DNA of 64,000 bases from positions 1-64,000 of the forward strand of contig CALVDX010000001.1 of assembly GCA_944326425.1 (NCBI GenBank). The letters are read 5' to 3'. The position numbers and the translations under genes are program-made. The stretch's first letter is position 1. The number at the start of each line of letters is the position of its first letter. Source of the stretch: Candidatus Gastranaerophilales bacterium. GTDB lineage: Bacteria > Cyanobacteriota > Vampirovibrionia > Gastranaerophilales > Gastranaerophilaceae. The notes beneath the pieces were generated by a model. That model had not been told where the DNA came from. It did not search any database and worked only from the letters and a program-made list of their open reading frames with translations. This document shows positions 54,881 through 63,374 of this stretch, piece by piece.

Positions 54881-55957
54881 TTATTTTGTCCAATGATCAA
54901 AATCTTTTTGTATTCTTCTTTTTCTTATCAGTTTAAAATATCTTATTATATCTTTAAATAATCTTGAAAAATCTTTTATTAAAACTACAACAGAATTTTG
55001 TTCTATATTTCGTTTTAATTCAGAAATATCTTTATTTTCATGTTTTAAAGCTTTTCTAAATTTATAGTAATCATCTTTATAAATTGTATGTTTAAGATAT
55101 TTCCAGTACTGATAATGAGAATGCAATATAGGAAAATTTTCAATTTTCCATGGCTTAAATATGAACGTATAGTGTAATATAACGGGATTATCCATTGCTT
55201 CCTGCTGTTCTTGTCTAGAATAAGTGCTAGAGTTATGATTGTCATAAGCGGCTGTAATTAAGTTAAATTTTAATGGTAAAATTAACTTCTTCCCCCTGCA
55301 TATTATATTTATAATATCCTGGTCTGTTTGGGTATACACTTTATAATTTAACTCTTGACTTAGTGCGAAAAACCTTTCCGGTATGTGCTCATCTCGTAGG
55401 TTTTTACAGTTTAATAGCAGAACTCCTGTATTAAAATAGGGGTCATACTGCCCCCCATACATTAGTGGCTTTAAGCTTTTAAAGGAAATACCATTATGCA
55501 CATCCTCAACTCCTCCGATATAGTTTGTACCCAAATCAATATTATAAAGTTCATACAATGATTTTGTGACTACAATATCACAATCTAGATACAATGCCTT
55601 ATCAATATCAATATATAATTCAGGTATTATAAATCTGTATAAAGCAGCTTGAGAATTATTAACAGCATCTTCTGCTTTAATGTCATTGAAACGATTTATA
55701 TCAATCTCTTCAAATTTATATGAAAAGGTTTTAATCTTTTGTAAATATTCTAAAGAGTCAAGCATTTCTTTGGTCGCTTGTTTACATAATATATAAAAAT
55801 TGAAAGTATCATCGGGGTGTGCATTTATTAAAATAGATGCAATGGAGACCGACAAGGGCTTGACTACGTTTTCATCTATTGCAAAAAAGATGTTATAATT
55901 TCTTGTAGGATTAACAACCTGAATTACTGGTTTATCATTAAAACATTTGTATGTCAT
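54881..55957 (-). CDS. Family 8 glycosyltransferase
   Basis: The protein of about 358 residues has the GT8 signs: NIFFAIDENVVKPLSVSIASIL, the DCD motif in ALYLDCDIVVTKSL, YFNTGVLLLNCKNLRD and a late LHYTFIFKPW. It probably adds a hexose to LPS. GGGAGGG before the ATG at 55957 and a four-base ATGA overlap with the upstream gene fix the start; the longer frame to 56005 lies inside that gene. Confidence 0.92.
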   Translation of the reverse strand: MTYKCFNDKPVIQVVNPTRNYNIFFAIDENVVKPLSVSIASILINAHPDDTFNFYILCKQATKEMLDSLEYLQKIKTFSYKFEEIDINRFNDIKAEDAVNNSQAALYRFIIPELYIDIDKALYLDCDIVVTKSLYELYNIDLGTNYIGGVEDVHNGISFKSLKPLMYGGQYDPYFNTGVLLLNCKNLRDEHIPERFFALSQELNYKVYTQTDQDIINIICRGKKLILPLKFNLITAAYDNHNSSTYSRQEQQEAMDNPVILHYTFIFKPWKIENFPILHSHYQYWKYLKHTIYKDDYYKFRKALKHENKDISELKRNIEQNSVVVLIKDFSRLFKDIIRYFKLIRKRRIQKDFDHWTK

Positions 55958-57216
55958 TTTCCCTCCCTTATTTTTTTTCGTAAACTCTTTATTGGAATTA
56001 AACATGATAGCAATTGTCGTATGACTTTTAAAAAGTGTTTCTTTTTGGGTACCTTTATTTGTTTAAGTTCATTTTCAATATTAAGTATTCTTACTTCTAA
56101 TTCATGTTTTACGTATTGTATGTAATTGTTTTGTATTTTGGGGTTGTTAATTTCCCAATCCCAGTAACAATCAAGAGAATTTCTTAAAACATTTGTTTTA
56201 TTGTCAAAGCTAAAATTTATACATTGCATAGTTTCTAATATAGGACTGAGAATATCAGCCCAAAAAGAAGGTGAAAAATAATCATTATTGATTAAAATAA
56301 AATCATTATCATTATTACCATCAGCCCAGTCATAATTTACAAAGTTGTGTGATATGGTATGTGTTTTTTTTCCAAAATACTTAGCTTCCACTAACGTCCC
56401 CGATGATAATGCCGCTACAGCTGCAATATTATCATTTGATATCATTTCATAAAAATTGCCACTTATTTTTTTGATATTTTTAAAATTATTTAAAAATATT
56501 TCATTTGGATGTGATGAGGTTGAGTATGGATGAGGTTTGTAATAAACATTTGGATATCTTTTTATCAATTCAGTAATCTCATCTTTAAAATCACCGAAGT
56601 TTATTATTTTTCCATTTTTTACAAGAGATAAATCCACATCTGATTGACCGCATAATAGCAAGCTATCGGCTTCAATATTCCCCAACCGTTGCTGCCATTC
56701 CCTTGTTGAATAATATGCCTTTAGCCTATTCGCATACAGATACAAAACGGATTCATCAATACGATATCGTTTTAATTCTTTTCGTATATCTGGATTGTTG
56801 GTCCTAAAAGCAAAATGTATATCATCCATGAACTTCAGAGCCGAGACATAAATATCGATATACTGAACTTGTGTCAAATCCATAAATTGTTTTAGAGCTC
56901 CACCAACCTGTGTTATTAATAGACAATCTTTAAAACATTTTGCAAAATAATCAACAGCTTCTTTAGTGTAATTACCGCATGCTATCGTAAGCCAGTTCTC
57001 AGTAGTGATTTCATTATAACCGCAAAGTTTGTAAAAATATTCTCGATCAAATATATTCTTATCGGCGCCCAGGGCTAATTCTGGCTCAAAGCTGGTTGCT
57101 AATTTTATTTGTTCTTTTAGATTATAGTATTCCCATTTTAAACTTCGGTCTGCAAAATAATAAGCATGCGGTTCAGTTCGTAACAGGTCTCCAATAAAAA
57201 TGATTTTTTTTATCAT
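55954..57216 (-). CDS. Capsule-type polysaccharide biosynthesis protein (KpsC/KpsS-like)
   Basis: The protein of about 420 residues has, from about residue 220, a Capsule_synth-like region with GQSDVDLSLV, FKDEITELIKRYPNVYYKPHPYS and AVAALSSGTLVEAKYFGKKT, where the KPHP block is typical. In capsule loci such proteins are beta-Kdo transferases; here it may add a sugar acid such as the one made by the fusion at 47381. ATGA overlaps with both neighbours support the ATG at 57216. Confidence 0.8.
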   Translation of the reverse strand: MIKKIIFIGDLLRTEPHAYYFADRSLKWEYYNLKEQIKLATSFEPELALGADKNIFDREYFYKLCGYNEITTENWLTIACGNYTKEAVDYFAKCFKDCLLITQVGGALKQFMDLTQVQYIDIYVSALKFMDDIHFAFRTNNPDIRKELKRYRIDESVLYLYANRLKAYYSTREWQQRLGNIEADSLLLCGQSDVDLSLVKNGKIINFGDFKDEITELIKRYPNVYYKPHPYSTSSHPNEIFLNNFKNIKKISGNFYEMISNDNIAAVAALSSGTLVEAKYFGKKTHTISHNFVNYDWADGNNDNDFILINNDYFSPSFWADILSPILETMQCINFSFDNKTNVLRNSLDCYWDWEINNPKIQNNYIQYVKHELEVRILNIENELKQIKVPKKKHFLKVIRQLLSCLIPIKSLRKKIREGK

Positions 57217-59111
57217 AGCAGTCCTCTTTTTTGTACTTTTATTCCTAAGCCACTGCAGGTACCACAAGGAGGATATGTTAACCTGTTGCAATTCCAATTT
57301 AGTTTTTCAGGGCTCTCCCATAATTCTTTAATAGTATGATCTTTTATATTTCCAAATGTTGGGGTCATATGCCAATTTAAATGGCATGCAGACAAATTTC
57401 CTAAGAAATCAAAATTTACAATTTTCATATATTGGTCACACTCACTTGCAGTTTCAAAACTTTGTAACTCTTTTTTGACTCCAGCAAAAGCATGTGCCGT
57501 AACATGGTTGACAAAATCAACACCGATTTCATCAAAAAATTTTTTAAATTCGGGGAATTGACCAGCATTAAGTTCATTTTCAGTGAAACGTACGCGTATT
57601 TCTGCAACGGCACCATGTTCTTTTTTATATACAACCATTGCTTTAATATTTTCGATTACCTGTTGCATATTCTTGTGTCCGTGTATTTTTTCATAAATTT
57701 CCGGATTGATGCTGTCAAATGATACGCTAAACTCTGTACAATTGTTCAATAATCTTCCTATATTTCTTTTATTCAATGCCAAGCCATTTGAATTAATTGA
57801 GATTTTATAAAAATGATGCTTTTTGTATGCATATTCAAAAAAATCTTCGATTCTATCATTCATTAAAGGTTCACCCATTGGACCGGACCAACTTAACCAT
57901 CTAACACTGTCATATTGACAAATATCATCAATTATTTTTTTGTATGTTTTAAAAGGCATTGTATGATTATTTTGATACTTTGTACTGATTTCTTTAACCC
58001 GGTCAGGGTAGTTTGAACGCCAGCAGAAACTGCAACAATTATTGCATAATGCAGTAGTATCGATAATTATGCCGTATGGGTCATGGATAAGTCTTTTTTC
58101 TTCCATAAATAATTTGGGCGTACTCAGGATAATTTTTCCAATAGTTTTCATACTGTACCCAACGACTGATCCTCCTTCAGATAACCAGTGTAAACTTTGT
58201 TTTAGGGGTTTTCTAAAAGCATCATAGTGTTTTTTTAATTTATTTTTGTACTTTTTTATCCCCAATATTTCAGATTTATCTATGAACCTAAGCGGCATTT
58301 TAAATTTTGGATCACAATATGTTTTGTAAAGCTCAAGATACTTTTTATATGTTAATAATCCTTCATAATTATGTATTGCATCAGGTTTTAATTCTTTAAT
58401 ACCGCATTCATTTTGTTCTATTATAATCAGGTTATTAACAAATGTTTTATAAGTTTCATCAATTAAATAAGGGCTGCAATGCTTATAACTTTTACATTTA
58501 CAATCTAGCCCGTGTTTTTTTAGAAACTCTATCCAGATATATTGTTCAGGCGGAAACTGCCATAATAAGCCATCATCGAAGTAGTTTGTGTCTTTTTCCG
58601 TTTGTAATCTTATATCATATATATCAAGGAGATCTTCTGTTAAACCGAACCACCACCAATCGGCAGGATGTAAGACAGCTTTCCATTTTAGTTCTGGATC
58701 CCGAACAAAAGCATTCCCCTGAACAACACGTTCTTTTAAAAATTTGTAGGACTCATTATATTTTTTAAATTTCCCAAAATATTTTATGAAATTAGTATTA
58801 ACTATTTCAAAATCCGTACGTATTTTTAATGCATATTTTCTACTTGCAACTTTTAATCCGTTTTTTGTAGATACTATTTGCCGGTTACAATTATTTGCGA
58901 TTGTTCTTTCCTTTGTTGTGTATGTAAAACCGGGGTCTTGATTTAATAACAAAACATCATAGTCTAATCCAGAGACATCCGAATCCTGCCAGGTTGACAG
59001 AATGATTTCAGCTCCCGGCAAATATTTTCTGATACTTTTTAAACATATATTTGTTTCATTTTTATAAATAGGGCCTTGTACAACTACTGATATATCTTTA
59101 GATTTTATCAT
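57213..59111 (-). CDS. WavE glycosyltransferase fused to a radical SAM/SPASM domain
   Basis: The 632-residue protein starts with a full WavE domain (about 1-330: DISVVVQGPIYKNETNICLKSIRKYLPGAEIILSTW, LKIRTDFEI, FPPEQYIWIEF). From about 345 a radical SAM domain follows, with a CX3CX2C cluster motif in ALCNNCCSFCWR (about 355-363), WLSWSGPMGEP and SINSNGLALN. A C-terminal Cys-rich part (CHLNWHMTPTFGNI and YPPCGTCSGL) resembles the SPASM auxiliary-cluster domain. One polypeptide thus carries a glycosyltransferase and a radical enzyme, which could transfer and then modify a sugar. Confidence 0.9.
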   Translation of the reverse strand: MIKSKDISVVVQGPIYKNETNICLKSIRKYLPGAEIILSTWQDSDVSGLDYDVLLLNQDPGFTYTTKERTIANNCNRQIVSTKNGLKVASRKYALKIRTDFEIVNTNFIKYFGKFKKYNESYKFLKERVVQGNAFVRDPELKWKAVLHPADWWWFGLTEDLLDIYDIRLQTEKDTNYFDDGLLWQFPPEQYIWIEFLKKHGLDCKCKSYKHCSPYLIDETYKTFVNNLIIIEQNECGIKELKPDAIHNYEGLLTYKKYLELYKTYCDPKFKMPLRFIDKSEILGIKKYKNKLKKHYDAFRKPLKQSLHWLSEGGSVVGYSMKTIGKIILSTPKLFMEEKRLIHDPYGIIIDTTALCNNCCSFCWRSNYPDRVKEISTKYQNNHTMPFKTYKKIIDDICQYDSVRWLSWSGPMGEPLMNDRIEDFFEYAYKKHHFYKISINSNGLALNKRNIGRLLNNCTEFSVSFDSINPEIYEKIHGHKNMQQVIENIKAMVVYKKEHGAVAEIRVRFTENELNAGQFPEFKKFFDEIGVDFVNHVTAHAFAGVKKELQSFETASECDQYMKIVNFDFLGNLSACHLNWHMTPTFGNIKDHTIKELWESPEKLNWNCNRLTYPPCGTCSGLGIKVQKRGLL

Positions 59112-59143
59112 TAAATAATCCTCCTTTATACTGACTTATTTAG

Positions 59144-59695
59144 TTAATTTATAGGATAATTTGTTATTAATGTCGCTAAAATATTTGCAATTACACTGAT
59201 ACCTAATGATTGTAAAAAAGTTGTAATTTTACTTAGTTTTTCATTTTGCGGTATATTTGCTTGCACAATACTTTCAAGTTCTTTAACCTTTTCTTCATCT
59301 AATTTATCCTTTATCAATAACCATAAATCCGTTTTTTGTATCTGGTTCATTGTATTGTTTTGCTCCTGAGTATTTGTTTGGGTAAATACGGGCGCTATTG
59401 TTGGATTTACTTCAATATGTAATTTATCCGAGGGCATATTTTTACTCCTTTCTTTTATATAAGAAGTTACGGCTTCTTCTCCTATATTTGTTAAAAATAA
59501 TGTTTCTCCGTGCCCCTCTTTGTACTCAAAAAATCCTTCATCATCCATTTGTTTTAAAGTATCATAAAAATTATCTTGAACTAATATATTAGCTTTTTCA
59601 TATGCAAAAATAAGCCATTTGTTATCAATATAGTGTCCTGCTCTTAGTTTATACTTTTCAAATATTTGTAAAATATATGCTCTTGTTTCATCCAT
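59144..59695 (-). CDS. Orphan protein with winged-helix-like N-terminus
   Basis: The 183-residue protein has an N-terminal half (about 1-85) that looks like a winged helix (NILVQDNFYDTLKQMDDEGFFEYKEGHGETLFLT), a Gln/Asn-rich linker, and a C-terminal helix-rich part ending in a hydrophobic stretch (SLGISVIANILATLITN). I do not recognise a family. Sitting inside the LPS cluster, one base after the cupin, it may be a regulator or membrane-tethered adaptor. Confidence 0.6.
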   Translation of the reverse strand: MDETRAYILQIFEKYKLRAGHYIDNKWLIFAYEKANILVQDNFYDTLKQMDDEGFFEYKEGHGETLFLTNIGEEAVTSYIKERSKNMPSDKLHIEVNPTIAPVFTQTNTQEQNNTMNQIQKTDLWLLIKDKLDEEKVKELESIVQANIPQNEKLSKITTFLQSLGISVIANILATLITNYPIN

Positions 59696-59696
59696 G

Positions 59697-60023
59697 TTAT
59701 TCTCCTAAGTATTTATCATTATTGGCGCCGGGATATTTGACAACTACGTTCTTTGTTCCGTCCTCAAGACACTCAAAATCAGTTGCTTCATTAGGCTCCA
59801 TAACCACAATATCACCGGCTTGATATTCAACGCCATTCATTTTAACGCGTCCGTTTACAATAACTGTTATTTCCGTTGCAATTTTATGGTAGTGCTTACC
59901 TTCGTAATCGCCTTTTTTATAACTCTTTACTGCAACTTCTACATCATTGGTTTTCAAAAGTGTCGGTTCAAAATTTCCGACAAACCACCCTTTTATCATA
60001 TCTTCTAATTTAGCAAATTTCAT
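59697..60023 (-). CDS. Small cupin-domain protein
   Basis: The 108-residue single-domain cupin has KHYHKIATEITVIVNGRVKMNGVEYQAGDIVVMEPNE, with two of the usual metal-binding His residues (HYH) and a Glu. It may bind or isomerise a sugar or a small acid. Its ATG lies inside the last codons of the acyltransferase gene (14-base overlap), so its translation depends on the reading frame set by the G12 tract upstream. Confidence 0.85.
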   Translation of the reverse strand: MKFAKLEDMIKGWFVGNFEPTLLKTNDVEVAVKSYKKGDYEGKHYHKIATEITVIVNGRVKMNGVEYQAGDIVVMEPNEATDFECLEDGTKNVVVKYPGANNDKYLGE

Positions 60024-61104
60024 AATTTAACCTCACTATATTCCAGTCAAATCCGATTATAACAAGGGCTTTACCCCCCCCCCCCATAGAACTTTTGTAT
60101 ATTTTTCTGCAAGGAACTTCTATCGCATGATATGCAGCAACTCCTAACAGTATGGAACATAAAAGATATAGTCCAACATAGGTATAGCCGTTAATTTGCT
60201 TGGTAATATGTAAAAATACTGCTGGAATTGTTTGCATAATATATATTGAAAAAGCATATTTACCAATTGAATAAAAATTTATACGATTTAATATCATTGA
60301 TAAGTATCCACAGTTATTTACAAACAGTACTACAATAGTTGAAAATATTATCATATATGAAATTAGATTTTGTATTGCTTGGGTTATTGGAACAAGTGTG
60401 AAGTATATAAGAATATATGCAAGAATAAAGACTTCAATTGCTGTAAATATGAGATGGCAAATTTTAGGTTTGCGAAAATTGGGATTATAAAAATGTAATC
60501 TGATAATAATACCAATACCGACACCAGCTAATCCTCGTAAAACACCTGTATTAAATACCTGGTATGCATTTATATTATGTCCGTATGCTCCATTCGTTAA
60601 AATAATTAATGATGCATAAATAATAATTGAAACAATAAAAGTAAATATTTCTTTATTTTTTATAAAATTTAATAAACAATAATAAAAACAGCATACCCAA
60701 AATAATACATACAAAAACCAACAAAACCCACAAAGAACTATGTTTTGATAAAATCCAACACTGTTTAACAGCATAAAATCCGGTAAAAGTTTATATAATG
60801 GTAGGTGAGAATGAAATATATTAACAAATATTGTTACTGTAAAAACAATTGGAAATAATCGTATTATTTTTTTTAGTGCAAACTTTTTAAAACTGATTTT
60901 GTTATATAGAATATTTGGTAAGAAAAAGCCTGCAATAATGAAAAATAACTCTACATAGTAGCCACCCGTTCTACAATATTTATAAATTTCACAATGTTTA
61001 TCAAGAAAATAAAAAGCATGAAACACCAGTATCAGAATTACACCTATAATCCTGAGCAATTCAATGGAATTAAGTTTTGAATCTATTTTCTGTACTTGCT
61101 CCAT
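60010..61104 (-). CDS. Acyltransferase family 3 membrane protein (OafA-like) with a G12 tract
   Basis: The 364-residue protein has about ten membrane helices and the family start NSIELLRIIGVILILVFHAFYF, with the conserved His near 30 and YYVELFFIIAGFFL. It should O-acetylate (or otherwise acylate) a surface sugar. Near its end the coding strand has twelve G in a row (plus-strand C at 60074-60085), translated as MGGGGK. Losing or gaining one G changes only the last residues and moves the stop codon about 50 bases away from the cupin start. Confidence 0.93.
   Translation of the reverse strand: MEQVQKIDSKLNSIELLRIIGVILILVFHAFYFLDKHCEIYKYCRTGGYYVELFFIIAGFFLPNILYNKISFKKFALKKIIRLFPIVFTVTIFVNIFHSHLPLYKLLPDFMLLNSVGFYQNIVLCGFCWFLYVLFWVCCFYYCLLNFIKNKEIFTFIVSIIIYASLIILTNGAYGHNINAYQVFNTGVLRGLAGVGIGIIIRLHFYNPNFRKPKICHLIFTAIEVFILAYILIYFTLVPITQAIQNLISYMIIFSTIVVLFVNNCGYLSMILNRINFYSIGKYAFSIYIMQTIPAVFLHITKQINGYTYVGLYLLCSILLGVAAYHAIEVPCRKIYKSSMGGGGKALVIIGFDWNIVRLNYEIC
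60074..60085. repeat. Homopolymer C12/G12 tract
   Basis: Twelve consecutive C on the plus strand lie in a 37 %-GC-like neighbourhood, inside the acyltransferase 3' end. With 12 G the frame continues into the cupin start; with 11 it stops after VKPLL; with 13 it stops at TAA right after the Gly run. Tracts of this length are typical of slipped-strand phase variation and also of assembly error. Confidence 0.85.
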
Positions 61105-61848
61105 TTATACCAGTGCTCCCTGTTTATCTTTTATCCCGTTTATATACTTATCCAAATCCTCAGGTGTACCTGTGCCGTGCATTTGGGTTTTGTCTATAGA
61201 ATAAATCCCAAATTTTTTACCTTGTTTAATCGCATAATTATAAACCGGAGCAACATAAAACTCGTTATTTACCCGTTCGTTTCTTACTATCATGTCAATC
61301 GCATTTTCTACAAAGTCTCTGCCTTTATTAAAATAATAAATTCCGACAGTCGCATTCTCTGAAATTACTTCTTTTTCCCTGATTTCTGTAATAAAACCGT
61401 CCTTATCCAGTTTTGCATAAGACCATTTTTTGTCGTTATCTTCAAAGCAAAGTACAGAACCGTCCAGCCCTCTGTTTTCACTGTCATTAATGTAATCTTC
61501 AATATTCATATCCACAATCTGGTCAGAGTTTGCGATTAAAAGCGGAGTGTCATTGTTAATCAAACGATGTGCGTGCAATACTGTGCAGGCTGCGCCTTCG
61601 GTCAGTTTGTCAATCAGAACAAATTCAACATTGTAATTCGCCTTAATCCAATTAACCGTTTCCTGTTCGTTGTTGTAATGTTCGGCTCTTGCAAGCAGAA
61701 TAAATTTTGCATTTTTCATATTCAGGTTGTCCAGAACATGGCATATCATCGGCTTGCCAAGTACATCGATAAACGGTTTTGGCTTTGTATATCCGGCTTT
61801 TGCAAACCTGGATCCGGCACCTGCCATCGGTATTACAATATTAATCAT
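61105..61848 (-). CDS. Sugar-phosphate nucleotidyltransferase-like protein
   Basis: The 247-residue protein starts MINIVIPMAGAGSRFAKAGYTKPKPFIDVLGKPMI, with the intact G-x-G-x-R pyrophosphorylase loop and Lys residues, followed by LIANSDQIVDMN (the Asp motif). It should activate a sugar phosphate or a small alcohol phosphate with an NTP. Its stop codon directly touches the acyltransferase start (TAAATG). The paralogue at 61960 lacks key loop residues. Confidence 0.9.
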   Translation of the reverse strand: MINIVIPMAGAGSRFAKAGYTKPKPFIDVLGKPMICHVLDNLNMKNAKFILLARAEHYNNEQETVNWIKANYNVEFVLIDKLTEGAACTVLHAHRLINNDTPLLIANSDQIVDMNIEDYINDSENRGLDGSVLCFEDNDKKWSYAKLDKDGFITEIREKEVISENATVGIYYFNKGRDFVENAIDMIVRNERVNNEFYVAPVYNYAIKQGKKFGIYSIDKTQMHGTGTPEDLDKYINGIKDKQGALV

Positions 61849-61879
61849 TTGTTATTCTCCTTTATTCTTCTATATTTTT

Positions 61880-61962
61880 CCTTCACCAGAATTTCTAAGT
61901 TCAGTTACGTTCACTAAGAAATTTTCCCCTCTCCCTCCTCGGTGCGAGGGGAAGGAGGGTTA
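61880..61962. repeat. Intergenic repeat with nested inverted repeats
   Basis: Between the two nucleotidyltransferase genes AATTTCTAAGTTCA and TTCACTAAGAAATT form an imperfect dyad, followed by a G/C-rich CCCTCTCCCTCC / GGGGAAGGAGGG hairpin. The composition differs sharply from the surrounding genes and resembles the REP-like CTCTCCCTC elements of many genomes. Confidence 0.55.
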
Positions 61963-62676
61963 TCCTCTTCTATGTGTAACGTAATCTTCATACATCTGGT
62001 AACTGGAAAATGTTAAGTAATCTTTTTTCGGTATTTCAAAAATTCCGATTTTTTTGTTGTTTAAAATCATTTCATTAAATGCTGCGCTTATGTAATAAAT
62101 TCCCTGAGTGTTTACGTTTTTTTCTATAACAGCAAAAGCCGCATTAACAAAGTCTTTACCGTGTTTAAAGTAGCAGCAGCCGGTAGAGGCAATATTAGAA
62201 ATCGGTCTTTTTTCGCTTGTTTGTACTACAAAACCGTTTTCATCAAGAAGTACAGAGCTGTATTTCGGATGAATAGCGTTTATGGTGACTATTCCGCCGT
62301 CAAGATTTCTTGTACGGAAGTCTTTGAGGGCAGGTGCAATATCAGTTTTAATTAACTGGCTTCCGTTCAGGATTAACAGTTCATCATCATTATTTATCTC
62401 GTCGATTGCAAACAGTGCCGAACATACCGCCCCTTTGGTATCTCCGGCAACTTCTATAATCTTGCTTTGCGGACAGAGGATTTTTAAAGTATCTCCCAGA
62501 TAATACTTATCCTGGTCCTCTTTTCTTATTATGCTGATAATATTGTCTCCGATATTTTTAAGAGATTCTATTGTTCTTTGAATAATAGGCTTGTTTTGAA
62601 TTTCAATTAAATATTTAGGGTATCCTTTTTCACTAAAATCACTGGCGGAGCCTGCCATTAAAATGATTATATTCAT
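61960..62676 (-). CDS. Nucleotidyltransferase paralogue with degenerate loop
   Basis: The 238-residue protein has the same fold as the next gene (KPIIQRTIESL, ELLILNGSQLIKTD, GCCYFKHGKDFV), but the P-loop reads MAGSASDFSEKGYPKYLI, without the G-x-G-x-R arginine, and the acidic motif is altered to NGSQ. It may be inactive or act as a partner for the active paralogue at 61105. Its ATG overlaps the HAD stop by one base. Confidence 0.85.
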   Translation of the reverse strand: MNIIILMAGSASDFSEKGYPKYLIEIQNKPIIQRTIESLKNIGDNIISIIRKEDQDKYYLGDTLKILCPQSKIIEVAGDTKGAVCSALFAIDEINNDDELLILNGSQLIKTDIAPALKDFRTRNLDGGIVTINAIHPKYSSVLLDENGFVVQTSEKRPISNIASTGCCYFKHGKDFVNAAFAVIEKNVNTQGIYYISAAFNEMILNNKKIGIFEIPKKDYLTFSSYQMYEDYVTHRRG

Positions 62677-63374
62677 TATCTTACCCCTCCTGTACTAATT
62701 CCTGCGGGAATTTTTATATCTTGCGGGGGATTATTTACGCTAAGCCCGCTTTCTTCTATTTCTTTAATTCTGTTTTTAATATTTTGATAAGTAACATCAT
62801 TTACTGTTTCAACTTTTAAAAGGTGAGCGCCGCTCGCAAGAGCTGCTTTTACACCGTTAGGATTATCTTCAACAACGAGGCACTCCTCAGGGCGCAGCCC
62901 GAATCTTTTTATTGCTGTTTGATAAATTTCGGGATCCGGTTTTGATTTTGTAACGTCCTGGTTAGAGAGTGTGAAATCCAGATATTTTTGTAAATCAGCT
63001 TTTTCCATCATCATGTCGATAGTTACTCTTACGGAGTTAGAAGCAAGAGCAAGTCCGTATCCTTCATTTTTAAGTTTGGAAAGTGCGTATTGATGGCAAA
63101 ACATTGGTTTACATTTCATATAAACGTGTTCCATTGTGTAAATTTGTTTCATGTGGTTTATAAATTTATGCAATCCCTGTGGCAGCCCCTTTTCAATAGA
63201 CAGCATTTCAAGTTTCTTTTTTGTCGGGAGTCCGTCAAAAGTTACAAGGTGGTCATATCTTGAAATTTTGAACCCGAATAATTCAAGAGCCTGGTTTAAT
63301 GCCTCGTAATGCCAGTCTTTTGCATCAATAAGGACACCGTCCATATCAAAAATTATTGCTTTAATCTTTGTCAT
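62676..63374 (-). CDS. HAD-superfamily phosphatase (beta-phosphoglucomutase-like)
   Basis: The protein of about 232 residues has IIFDMDGVLIDAKDWHYEALN (nucleophile Asp), LALASNSVR and SKPDPEIYQTAIKRFG with EDNPNGVKAALASGA, the HAD-IA pattern. It likely removes phosphate from a sugar or glycerol phosphate. AAGGAG before the ATG at 63374 favours this start over the longer frame at 63395. It overlaps the GDPD-like gene by 14 bases. Confidence 0.92.
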   Translation of the reverse strand: MTKIKAIIFDMDGVLIDAKDWHYEALNQALELFGFKISRYDHLVTFDGLPTKKKLEMLSIEKGLPQGLHKFINHMKQIYTMEHVYMKCKPMFCHQYALSKLKNEGYGLALASNSVRVTIDMMMEKADLQKYLDFTLSNQDVTKSKPDPEIYQTAIKRFGLRPEECLVVEDNPNGVKAALASGAHLLKVETVNDVTYQNIKNRIKEIEESGLSVNNPPQDIKIPAGISTGGVR

